IMG/VR virus record: IMGVR_UViG_3300038332_000016
Coordinates: 1-34,201 of that record
Length of the DNA stretch: 34,201 nt
Direction: 5' to 3' (one strand)
DNA from: a virus
Notes under the pieces: model-generated
What the model was told of the DNA's origin: nothing
The model's database searches: none
Seen by the model: the letters and a program-made list of their open reading frames with translations, nothing else
Made by a program: the position numbers and the translations under genes
Part shown: positions 8,149-16,067 of the stretch, in pieces
Layout: each line of letters starts with the position of its first letter
Numbering within the stretch: position 1 is the first letter of the stretch

Positions 8149-9164
8149 TGGAAAAGAGAGATCAGAGACAGCATCTCGACGGAGTTTCGTCACGAGTGAC
8201 GTTTGTCTCTAATGATGATTTGATAATGACGGAACGTGACAATATTGTGCGAGTCACGCTTACCAGCACAAACACATCTACGATTACCTTGCCTTCTGTG
8301 GGGGAAAATCGCGGACGAGCCTTTGTGATTAAATTGGATGCCGTGGGCACTGGGCGGTTGACGCTGCAAGATAAGGGCGATGATGCCAACTTCACTACGA
8401 TGGGATTGGGAGTGGCCGGAACATCCATTGTTGTTGAGTCGACTGGAGAGATCTGGGAAGTTCTACATGATGGGGGAGTTGAAGGGCAGTTTAGTGTTTT
8501 TGATGATTTTACTTATCAGGCATCGCATACCGAGGCTGATAAACCATGGATCTTGAATAGTGGCGCCGATGCGCAAGCCCTTGATCCGGTTATTACGGCC
8601 GGGGCTAATGGGACGATACGATTGACGACCGGCAACGCCGACGGCACCACGGCTAATGATGCGTCGCAGATGGTTTGCAATGTTCCGATGCGAGCGGACA
8701 GCGTCGGCCTATATGCGGAAGCACGCTTGAAATGCGTTACCAATATTGCAACCATGTCGGTATTTTTTGGGTTTACTGACAGCACCTCTTTGGAGGAAGC
8801 GTTCACGAATTCGGCTGATACGATTACTTCGACGGCAACGGATGCGTGCGGGTTCCTTTATGATACGGATGCTACCACGGACGAGTGGTGGGCCGTGGCC
8901 GTTGATACGGATGTTGATGATACGGGAAATGCTACGACCGGGGTTGCCCCTGTGGCCGATACGTATCAGGTGCTGAGGGTTGAAGTAAGCGCAGACGGCA
9001 ATACGATTAAATTCTATATTAATGGAACCCTTGTGGCCACGCGTAGCGCCGGAGGCGTCTCCCCCGATGCGTCGCTCTATGCTACGGTGATTGCATGTGC
9101 AACAACCACTACCAGCAAAAGTGTTGATGTGGATTATATTGATTGCGGACATGCAAGACGATAA
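8148..9164 (+). CDS. Capsid-associated fibre/lectin-like protein
   Basis: 338 aa from the ATG at 8148 (TGATG overlap with the scaffold stop; GGAGG upstream). The N-terminal ~95 residues are beta-rich and fibre-like (LTSTNTSTITLPSVGENRGR). The rest resembles a concanavalin/LamG-type jelly roll, ending in the typical strand motif YQVLRVEVSADGNTIKFYIN followed by GTLVATR. No catalytic residues are evident. Placed between scaffold and major capsid protein, it is best read as a head decoration or carbohydrate-binding virion protein; this is inference. Confidence 0.6.
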   Translation: MEKRDQRQHLDGVSSRVTFVSNDDLIMTERDNIVRVTLTSTNTSTITLPSVGENRGRAFVIKLDAVGTGRLTLQDKGDDANFTTMGLGVAGTSIVVESTGEIWEVLHDGGVEGQFSVFDDFTYQASHTEADKPWILNSGADAQALDPVITAGANGTIRLTTGNADGTTANDASQMVCNVPMRADSVGLYAEARLKCVTNIATMSVFFGFTDSTSLEEAFTNSADTITSTATDACGFLYDTDATTDEWWAVAVDTDVDDTGNATTGVAPVADTYQVLRVEVSADGNTIKFYINGTLVATRSAGGVSPDASLYATVIACATTTTSKSVDVDYIDCGHARR

Positions 9165-9176
9165 TGAGGGAATGTC

Positions 9177-9323
9177 ATGCCGGTAAGAAAAGTGAAAGGT
9201 GGCTATAAGTACGGGTCTACCGGTAAGGTATATCCGACAAAAGGCCAGGCCGAAAAACAAGGCCGGGCCATTGCGATAAGCAAGGCTGGGGCTGCCGGAC
9301 ATAAGATTCCGAAGAAGAAATAA
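9177..9323 (+). CDS. 48-aa basic protein upstream of the capsid gene
   Basis: A short gene beginning ATGCCGGTAAG with GAGGG seven bases upstream. It is strongly basic. The segment GGYKYGSTGKVYPTKGQAEK followed by QGRAIAISKAG is a pattern I recognise from small conserved phage proteins of unknown function that often sit near head genes. The C-terminus is KIPKKK. Probably binds DNA or RNA or a head protein; no function is established. Confidence 0.7.
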   Translation: MPVRKVKGGYKYGSTGKVYPTKGQAEKQGRAIAISKAGAAGHKIPKKK

Positions 9324-9351
9324 ATAATCTATAAGGATTTGGAGTAATAAA

Positions 9352-10623
9352 ATGGGTGCTGTACTGGGTATCAGAGGAACGGGAGATTGGGCGACCGATC
9401 AAAGGCCGAAGAATTGGAGAGAGGGAATTCTTTACCTTTATCCGAATGGAAGTGCTCCGTTGACGGCCTTATTGGCAAAGTTGAAGAGTGAAAGCACGGA
9501 TGATCCGGAATTCAATTGGTGGACTAAGACATTGCCGTTGCAGGGCGGAGCGGTATCGGGAGTTTATACCGATGCTTCGATGACCACTGCTTATGTTAGT
9601 GGCGGAGTGGCGGGGAGTGTGTTGTATGTGAAATTGGCCGAGGCCGTGGCCAAGGAGATTCGGACCGGGCATCAGGTATTGTTACGGTATGAGTCTGATT
9701 TAACGGTTGACGTTAATGCGAAGGTTACGGATACTACTATTAATGGGGCAAACAGCAGATTGACTGTGAGGTTGCTGGAAGCTGATGATAACTCAAGCAG
9801 CTATGATTTGAGTGATTGTGATCGGATTCTTGTTATCGGCAACATTAACCCTGAGAATGGAGCGTTACCGGACTCTATCAGTTATGATCCGGTAAAATGG
9901 TATAATTATACGCAGATCTTTAGAACCCCGCTGGAGCTGTCGAGGACAGCAAAAAAGACCAAATTGCGTACCGGAGATGCGTACAAGGAGGCCAAACGGG
10001 AAGCCATGGAGCTGCATTCCATTGAGATGGAAAAGGCTTTTCTTTGGGGGATTCGGACGGAGAATACCGGTGCTAACGGCAAGCCGGAACGGACCACTGG
10101 GGGGATTATTCCTGTAGCAAAGGCCAATGGGGTCACCGGAGATTATCCGACAGATACGGATTATGCGGGATCGGGATGGACTACCGGGGGTGAAGCTTGG
10201 TTGGATGCGGTGCTGGAAGAAGTTTTTCGTTATGGAAGGCCGGAGAAGATGGCGTTTTGCGGGTCCGGAACGCTGCTTGGTATTAATCGGTTGGCGAAGA
10301 ATACTGGAACAATCAATCTTAATCCGACAAGCATTGCGTATGGGCTTAAGGTCATGGAATGGGTTACTCCGTTCGGCGTCATATACCTTAAGACTCATCC
10401 GTTATTTTCTTATGAATCTACGAATAGAAATTCCATGTTGGTGTTTGAGCCGGAGAATCTTAAGGAACGGCCCTTGGACAACACAATGTTTAAGACGGAC
10501 AGGGAAGCCAGGGGGACTGACGGGTCGGCTGATGAGTGGTTGACGGAGACCGGTTTGGAATATCATTTTCCGGAGACCTTTGCTTGGCTGACGGGTTTCA
10601 ATACTGATAATGATCTATCTTAA
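9352..10623 (+). CDS. Major capsid protein (SU10/DUF5309-like)
   Basis: 423 aa, with GGAG seven bases before the ATG. The mixed alpha/beta composition, position after the scaffold and length fit a HK97-fold major head protein. The segment FRTPLELSRTAKKTKLRTGD and the helix EAMELHSIEMEKAFLWGIRT resemble the major head proteins of SU10-like podoviruses (DUF5309). An intrinsic terminator directly follows the stop codon, as is common after phage capsid genes that need high expression. The exact family assignment is from memory of motifs, not a search. Confidence 0.8.
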   Translation: MGAVLGIRGTGDWATDQRPKNWREGILYLYPNGSAPLTALLAKLKSESTDDPEFNWWTKTLPLQGGAVSGVYTDASMTTAYVSGGVAGSVLYVKLAEAVAKEIRTGHQVLLRYESDLTVDVNAKVTDTTINGANSRLTVRLLEADDNSSSYDLSDCDRILVIGNINPENGALPDSISYDPVKWYNYTQIFRTPLELSRTAKKTKLRTGDAYKEAKREAMELHSIEMEKAFLWGIRTENTGANGKPERTTGGIIPVAKANGVTGDYPTDTDYAGSGWTTGGEAWLDAVLEEVFRYGRPEKMAFCGSGTLLGINRLAKNTGTINLNPTSIAYGLKVMEWVTPFGVIYLKTHPLFSYESTNRNSMLVFEPENLKERPLDNTMFKTDREARGTDGSADEWLTETGLEYHFPETFAWLTGFNTDNDLS

Positions 10624-10634
10624 TGTTGATGGAG

Positions 10635-10656
10635 AGGGGCTGAAAAGCCCCTTTTT
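10635..10656 (+). terminator. Intrinsic terminator after the capsid gene
   Basis: Perfect 7-bp stem AGGGGCT (635-641) / AGCCCCT (646-652) with a GAAA tetraloop and a run of five Ts. It starts 12 bases after the capsid stop and ends four bases before the next ATG, so it should limit expression of the tail genes relative to capsid. Confidence 0.9.
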
Positions 10657-10659
10657 GAT

Positions 10660-11382
10660 ATGACGTATAAAGAGCTTAGAGAGAAGTTCATTAGATTGAG
10701 TGGTCGGTACGATCTGGTAACGGAAACAACGAATTGGACCGATAATGGAGCGAACTGGTACTTGCAGGCCGGGCAACGGATGATTGAACAGCTTGCCGGC
10801 GCGCCGAAACAGCTGGGACGATATTTTGAAGTGGTTGACGTCGGGACTTATTATGTGACCTTCGATGGGTGTAGGAGTATTAAGGAGGTATTTGTAGGGA
10901 CTACGACGGAACGGACAAGGTTGACTCATATGTATGCCAACGAGTTCTTTGAAGAATATAATGAACCGTTTGGAAATGTGGCTCAGGGCAGTCCGAAGTA
11001 TTATACGGAGGCGTATTTGAGGGGAATCCCCGATTTTAGCAGTCTTGATAAGCTGAGCGTTTATGCGACGTACATTGCGGAAGATACAAGTCAGATGGAG
11101 AGCAGAGGCATTATCATCATGCCGCCGCCTGATGAGCAGACTCAGGTTGAGATTTGGGGAAACTTCGAAACGTATGAATTGACAAATGAGACGGACGAAA
11201 ACTGGTGGTCGAGGAAGTTCCCTGACTTGCTTGTTTTTGCAGCCATGTACAAGCTTGAAGTTAGCTATAGGAACAGCGAGGGTGCAAAAGATTGGTACGG
11301 GGAAGTAGTGAGGGGCGTTGCTGAGATTGATAAAGAAATGGTTGCGGAAGACAGCAATCTTGCCGAGCAGATGGAGGGATAA
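10660..11382 (+). CDS. Connector/adaptor protein (tail tubular A-like)
   Basis: 240 aa. Sequence and position (first gene after the major capsid protein) match the adaptor that binds the portal and begins the tail in podoviruses. It starts with a helix (MTYKELREKFIRLSGRYDLV) and has a long C-terminal helical part (FPDLLVFAAMYKLEVSYRNS). There is no Shine-Dalgarno: the terminator stem and T-tract occupy the place where one would be. Translation may therefore need low-structure initiation or be deliberately weak. No in-frame alternative start with a better site was seen nearby. Confidence 0.65.
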   Translation: MTYKELREKFIRLSGRYDLVTETTNWTDNGANWYLQAGQRMIEQLAGAPKQLGRYFEVVDVGTYYVTFDGCRSIKEVFVGTTTERTRLTHMYANEFFEEYNEPFGNVAQGSPKYYTEAYLRGIPDFSSLDKLSVYATYIAEDTSQMESRGIIIMPPPDEQTQVEIWGNFETYELTNETDENWWSRKFPDLLVFAAMYKLEVSYRNSEGAKDWYGEVVRGVAEIDKEMVAEDSNLAEQMEG

Positions 11383-11383
11383 G

Positions 11384-11770
11384 ATGGAAATTGATGAAGG
11401 CTTGGCGATAAGGTTGCGGGCTGGGAAAAAGGATGCTTTTGAAACTTTTGCCGGATTGATTGTAGAGGAAGCATTAAAACTTTTGCCGCATGTAGTGGAA
11501 AGGCTGGCCAAGCAATCGATGGCTCTTCATAAGCTTAGTGCAAAGTTTTATGCCGATAATCCGGATCTTGTTGAGCATAAGGAAACGGTGACAAGAACTC
11601 TGGAACGATTGGAGGCGGATAACCCGGGGAAAGATCCGAGACAATTGATAGATAGATGTGCGCCAATGGTGAGAGATATTCTGAGAAATAAGAGGATTTC
11701 CACTGATAGTGGTCAAGGGATGAAAAGTTTGGGTTTGGCAAGTTTGGACGCGAAGATGGGTGAATTGTGA
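11384..11770 (+). CDS. Hypothetical helical protein in the connector region
   Basis: 128 aa from the ATG at 11384 (GGAGG eight bases upstream), two bases after the adaptor stop. Predicted helical throughout, with no hydrophobic membrane segment. Not recognised. Its position between adaptor and nozzle-like genes suggests a tail assembly or small structural role. The next gene starts at a GTG that overlaps this stop (GTGA). Confidence 0.65.
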   Translation: MEIDEGLAIRLRAGKKDAFETFAGLIVEEALKLLPHVVERLAKQSMALHKLSAKFYADNPDLVEHKETVTRTLERLEADNPGKDPRQLIDRCAPMVRDILRNKRISTDSGQGMKSLGLASLDAKMGEL

Positions 11771-12333
11771 GAGAGTATAATTATAGGTTTAGTTCCGGAC
11801 TAATAAACGGATTAAGGACGTCGGAAAGGAACAGGAGAGGGGTCCAAGCCTTGACATTGGCAACGGGAATGGTGCCGTATGATGGGGCACTTAATTCATT
11901 GCCGGAATTAGAGCAGTTGGACATTAGCAGTATTAGCCCGGCGCCGAGCTTCCCTTTTCCGCAGATTTTTAAGTTGAAGAGATTGAATATTGTTTGTACT
12001 TCGACGCAGATTTATGAGCTGGATGATGATGGGACACTGACGTTGGCTATAGAGGGCCTGGTTGCGGGGCTCAGGTGGAGCGTGGCTGACTTCCATCATT
12101 TTTTGGTGTTGGCGAATGGTAAGCAGTTAGTGTTTAGGGGCGGAGAAACAAAAAAGTGGACGACGGTAAACACGTATGCGCTGCCTAATCCGGCAACAAG
12201 TGTGCTTAATTATAAAGGACAGCTGATACTTACCGGTCCTGATGAGACGGTTCCCGAGACGGAAATACCTGCTCCGATGTTGGATTTCTCTCAACCTTGG
12301 CATAGTCAATATTTACAAGTGGGAATATATTAA
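11767..12333 (+). CDS. Nozzle-like (tail tubular B-type) protein, N-terminal part
   Basis: 188 aa starting at GTG (GTGA overlap with the preceding stop). The sequence SSGLINGLRTSERN and FPFPQIFKLKRLNIV followed by repeated beta blades (QIYELDDDG; FLVLANGKQLVFRGG) suggests a propeller-like structural protein. It is short for a full nozzle protein. The gene at 16068-17273 carries further blade-like sequence, so the two may be halves of one function separated by the fibre genes. This is inference from pattern and order. Confidence 0.5.
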   Translation: MREYNYRFSSGLINGLRTSERNRRGVQALTLATGMVPYDGALNSLPELEQLDISSISPAPSFPFPQIFKLKRLNIVCTSTQIYELDDDGTLTLAIEGLVAGLRWSVADFHHFLVLANGKQLVFRGGETKKWTTVNTYALPNPATSVLNYKGQLILTGPDETVPETEIPAPMLDFSQPWHSQYLQVGIY

Positions 12334-13019
12334 TGTCTGATAATATAAATGTTTATGATAAGGACCGTAATACCGTCGTTATGGCGACAAAGGACGTTGG
12401 TGGGGTTGAGCACTCAAAGGTAATGATCACGAACTCAAGTGGTACGATATTGGAGTTTGGAGATTATGCCGGTATTGGAGTTATAACTCATGAGCATCCT
12501 GGACATGGGACAATACATTTTCATGTAGATGGTATTTCAGCTAGCGCAAGTTATATATTGGTGGATTTGAGTGATACTACAAATTATCCACATACTAATA
12601 CTGAAGTTCTGCACGTTGACGCATTGTATTATAATATTGACTCTTCTGTTACAGCTAGTTTTGATATAGATCTTTATTATCTTGAAAATGTTGGAGCAAC
12701 TGATGGAGATTTACATATGTGGTACTCTATTAGTGGTAGTAACTCTACAGGAAATAATTTTAATGAGCATATAAATTGGGTTGGTGCAGGACCAATTATG
12801 AGGAGTGGTGTTGGCGGAACTAAGGCAAGTTCTAATGTTATTTCTTTGAATGATCCTAATTATAGTAGTGCTGATCTTTATAAGTCTACTAATGATGTTT
12901 TGAATGCTAATACTCCATGTGGTAGCGGTGATATTCTCATGAAGATTACAATAAATGCTGGAACAATTAACCTTAAGGTTGGAATTGCTTATCATTCACA
13001 TGATGCTCTTCACCCATAA
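12333..13019 (+). CDS. Putative tail fibre/appendage protein
   Basis: 228 aa; ATG overlaps the previous stop (TAATG) with GGGAA upstream. Beta-rich and Gly/Ser/Asn-rich, with a His-containing stretch (EHPGHGTIHFHVDG) and a C-terminus resembling a fibre knob. Codon choice is noticeably more A/T-ending than in adjacent genes, which suggests separate acquisition. No enzymatic motif. The location in the tail block supports an appendage role. Confidence 0.5.
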   Translation: MSDNINVYDKDRNTVVMATKDVGGVEHSKVMITNSSGTILEFGDYAGIGVITHEHPGHGTIHFHVDGISASASYILVDLSDTTNYPHTNTEVLHVDALYYNIDSSVTASFDIDLYYLENVGATDGDLHMWYSISGSNSTGNNFNEHINWVGAGPIMRSGVGGTKASSNVISLNDPNYSSADLYKSTNDVLNANTPCGSGDILMKITINAGTINLKVGIAYHSHDALHP

Positions 13020-13038
13020 GAATAAAGAGGAATGCTAG

Positions 13039-13479
13039 ATGGCTGCTGATGCTTGGTTAGTTTATGATAAATTCAAAGAATATATGGCTGATGGAACAAT
13101 GGATCTTGATGGGGATACATTTAAGATTGTTTTGTTGGCCAGTACGTACACGCCGGCATTGACTCATAGTACGTATGCTGATATTTCCGGGGATGAGCTG
13201 GCTACGGCTTATGGGTATACAAATGGAGGACAAGCTCTGGCGTCTGTGACATGGAATGAGTCTGGCGGGACGGTGACGTTTGATTGTGCCAACCCGGCAT
13301 GGACTGCGAGCGGGGGATCGATTGTGTGTCGGTATGCGGCTATTTATGACGATACTGCGACAAATGACGAGCTGGTTTGTTATTCGTTGCTGGATAATAC
13401 TCCGGCCGATGTGACGACTACGGATGGGAACACGTTAACGATTGCTATTTCGACGAATGGAATTTTTCAATTGAGTTGA
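13039..13479 (+). CDS. Conserved phage virion protein, paralogue of 15623-16063
   Basis: 146 aa with GAGGA eleven bases upstream of the ATG. It has the signature LDGDTFKIVLLAST, then ADISGDELATAYGYTNGG, PAWTASGGS and YAAIYDD, a pattern common in small structural proteins of tailed phages. The gene at 15623 encodes the same length and motif order (SADTFKIILMQSG, VSASELATASGYTAGG, TSWIASGG, GAIIFDD), so they are diverged duplicates flanking the large fibre gene. They are probably attachment or baseplate-like proteins for the fibres. Confidence 0.65.
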   Translation: MAADAWLVYDKFKEYMADGTMDLDGDTFKIVLLASTYTPALTHSTYADISGDELATAYGYTNGGQALASVTWNESGGTVTFDCANPAWTASGGSIVCRYAAIYDDTATNDELVCYSLLDNTPADVTTTDGNTLTIAISTNGIFQLS

Positions 13480-13480
13480 T

Positions 13481-15613
13481 ATGAGCCTTTGTAACGATTT
13501 TTATACGGTATGGACTGATACCGTAACGAGCAACATCCCGACCACTAGAAGTTATCGGACGGTTGTTAATCCGAGTGATCCTGGATGTGAGCCGTCGGCC
13601 ATAAGGGTTAAATTTGAGGCGACGACCGGGAATATTGTTATTACCGGGGCGTCGGTTGGGCAGGCGGCCGGAAGCGGAAATTATGAGACCGGTAAGTTTG
13701 AGCGGTTGACGTTTGATGGGGGCAATAATGGGGTTACGGTGAGCTCTGGGACGTCGAAGTGGACCGACTGGGTTCCGTATAGCCATTTTGATGGGACGCA
13801 AATTTACGTGCATTTTGACTGTTCTGCGGGGTCAAGCGCATCATATGGGGTTTCTGGGGAAGCCTGGCGGAAGGATGGGGTTTATACCGATGCAATGGTT
13901 GAAGTGTTGAGCGGATATATCCATGCGTCTTATGATTATGCCGTTGTTGAGGTGGAGATCGGCCCTATAGCTATTTTTGTCGATGAGGATGTTCTTGCTT
14001 TGACGACCGCGGCGCCGAAGATCATACAGTATCCGTCTGAAGCAAGGTTTGAAATTGCCGATCTTGAATCGTTGCTTGTTGTGGAAGATTATCATGTGCC
14101 GTGCGGACATTGGCATAATGGACAAAGTGATTCGCCGATATGGACTTTTAATCCGCAATTTACGCTGCCGTACCCTTATCATGAGGAAACGGACTCGACT
14201 AGGGTCTGCGGGCACTGGCATAAGCAATCGGTAGCGTCCCCGCCGTGTATTGAGTATTTTACTGAATTTAAAACGTCGGGAGCGGTTTATAGGGAAGCGG
14301 GGTACAGCCCTGATGAAAGATTTATATCGGTGGGAGCCGATCAGAGTTCTTCATTTGGAGGAAGATTTTATGCCTGCATGAGTGAGGCCGGAACAATATT
14401 TAAATTCAATCAAATGACAATGGCTGTTGAAGAAAGCACGACGTTCGCTGCTGCGGATGTCAAAGAGTTTAAACAAATAATTTATTATAACGGACAGATA
14501 CATGCCTTGGTATCGAGGGATGGGTATTACGGAAATTGGATTCAGAAGATCGATATTCCGGCAAATGATTCAGGATTGGATTTTACGTTGAGTGGAGATC
14601 CTCTTTATTGCGGAAGCGTGACGACGGGGACGGACGGCAATCTTTATGGGGCATATTGGGGACAGGATCAGCAAAATTTTTCCAACTTGTTGAAGCCGGT
14701 GACGGGAGCATTATGGAATGTTAATTGGGAGCAAATTCCGGCAGGTTATACTTATGCTATTGATTTGTATACTGATTATGCTTTAAGGACTCCGCCTACT
14801 ACGGTTGGAGGACACTTGGTTAATTTTCAAATTATTCCTGATGTAGGGTATGTGGTTACTTGTGGACCTTTGAGCTCGTTTGCTATTTATTATCCAAATG
14901 TTAGTGTTATTGATTTTAATGGAGCTTGGCAGAATTCTTACGATAAGATTATGTCTATAGGTCCAAGTCAGACAAAGGTAGACCCTAATGATAATAGTAG
15001 ATTTGTTTCATTTTATCATGGAGGGGCCGGGTCTGATTTGAATATGGTTATCTTTACTTATAATCCTAGTACGGTTACCACTTATCCAGTGAGCGGAATG
15101 GTTGATGGAGATGGAAATCCGAGGGATAATGCTATCTATCACTGTCAGACTGCATGGCATACTAATGGATATATTTACAATTTGCATGCGTTGTATAGTG
15201 ATTTTGCTCTGAGAATTGTATCGCTTAATTTTAATAGTGGTGTTGTATCTCATCAATATTGGTGGGATCCTATAGCAAGTCCTGATTTATGTGGTTTCGT
15301 TATACTAGGTGATTATGTTTATGTCTGGCAGAACGCAATAACTTCAGGAGACCAATGGATTTCAAGGATTTATAAACTTACGTTAAAGTTAGAATTTGTT
15401 TGTTGGTATGACTGTCCAGGTTTTCTTAGTGATATTTATAGAGAAACTGGAGGAAGTCTTAACACTGATGGATTGTGGCTTTATAATTTTGCGTCTAACA
15501 ATAATCATTCTGTTTATGGGGTTACGAAATATAATCCTAATCCAACAATACCTGTATTTGAAGAGGCACATGATCCAAGGTGGCCGTTTAATAAACAGGT
15601 AGATAAATTTTAA
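13481..15613 (+). CDS. Large tail fibre/receptor-binding protein candidate
   Basis: 710 aa, the biggest protein of the tail-fibre block. N-terminal ~190 residues are beta-sandwich-like. Residues 208-212 and 243-247 repeat the motif CGHWH, a possible metal-binding HxH pair. From about residue 260 the sequence looks like a beta-propeller (repeated FYACMSEAG, GQIHALVSRDG, GNLYGAYWG, GYIYNLHALY blades). The coding style shifts to A/T-ending codons in the 3' half, from about 14750, as expected for a module exchanged between phages. Surface exposure and receptor binding are inferred, not shown. Confidence 0.6.
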   Translation: MSLCNDFYTVWTDTVTSNIPTTRSYRTVVNPSDPGCEPSAIRVKFEATTGNIVITGASVGQAAGSGNYETGKFERLTFDGGNNGVTVSSGTSKWTDWVPYSHFDGTQIYVHFDCSAGSSASYGVSGEAWRKDGVYTDAMVEVLSGYIHASYDYAVVEVEIGPIAIFVDEDVLALTTAAPKIIQYPSEARFEIADLESLLVVEDYHVPCGHWHNGQSDSPIWTFNPQFTLPYPYHEETDSTRVCGHWHKQSVASPPCIEYFTEFKTSGAVYREAGYSPDERFISVGADQSSSFGGRFYACMSEAGTIFKFNQMTMAVEESTTFAAADVKEFKQIIYYNGQIHALVSRDGYYGNWIQKIDIPANDSGLDFTLSGDPLYCGSVTTGTDGNLYGAYWGQDQQNFSNLLKPVTGALWNVNWEQIPAGYTYAIDLYTDYALRTPPTTVGGHLVNFQIIPDVGYVVTCGPLSSFAIYYPNVSVIDFNGAWQNSYDKIMSIGPSQTKVDPNDNSRFVSFYHGGAGSDLNMVIFTYNPSTVTTYPVSGMVDGDGNPRDNAIYHCQTAWHTNGYIYNLHALYSDFALRIVSLNFNSGVVSHQYWWDPIASPDLCGFVILGDYVYVWQNAITSGDQWISRIYKLTLKLEFVCWYDCPGFLSDIYRETGGSLNTDGLWLYNFASNNNHSVYGVTKYNPNPTIPVFEEAHDPRWPFNKQVDKF

Positions 15614-15622
15614 GAGGAAAAA

Positions 15623-16063
15623 ATGTCAACGAGTCCTAGTAATAAGATACTGTATTTAATGGCAACTAAGAAGGTTGATTTTAGTGCTGATACCTTTAAG
15701 ATTATCCTTATGCAGAGTGGATTCACATACAATAAGGATACGCATGAGGATTACGGGGACGTGAGCGCAAGCGAACTGGCGACGGCAAGCGGGTACACGG
15801 CCGGGGGTAATACGCTGGGAGGAGTTGCAGTTACCGAGGACGATACCAATGATGAATGTTCCATTACGTGGAACAACACAAGCTGGATAGCTTCCGGAGG
15901 AAATATTGTAGCATCAGGGGCTATTATCTTTGATGATACGGTGGCCACGCCGGCAGACCCAATTGTTGGGTATATTGATTTTGGGACGGATCAGACAACA
16001 CTTGACGGTGGAACATTTACATTGACGAACATTGAAGTTGTTATTCAGAACATAGATTCGTGA
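15623..16063 (+). CDS. Conserved phage virion protein, paralogue of 13039-13479
   Basis: 146 aa, ATG preceded by GAGG. Shares length and the ordered motifs DTFKI(I/V)L, ELATA-GYT-GG, W-ASGG and a closing beta region with the protein at 13039. The two copies bracket the large fibre gene, which suggests two attachment points or a duplicated fibre module. No enzymatic residues. Confidence 0.65.
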   Translation: MSTSPSNKILYLMATKKVDFSADTFKIILMQSGFTYNKDTHEDYGDVSASELATASGYTAGGNTLGGVAVTEDDTNDECSITWNNTSWIASGGNIVASGAIIFDDTVATPADPIVGYIDFGTDQTTLDGGTFTLTNIEVVIQNIDS

Positions 16064-16067
16064 AATT

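Noticed and set aside
8709-9302. Long antisense frame (197 aa) opposite the lectin-like gene
   Set aside because: Antisense to a well-supported gene with good start signals; the product has no domain pattern and arises from codon bias.
10615-11511. 298-aa antisense frame opposite the connector
   Set aside because: It crosses the terminator and a strongly supported + strand gene; no start site or domain.
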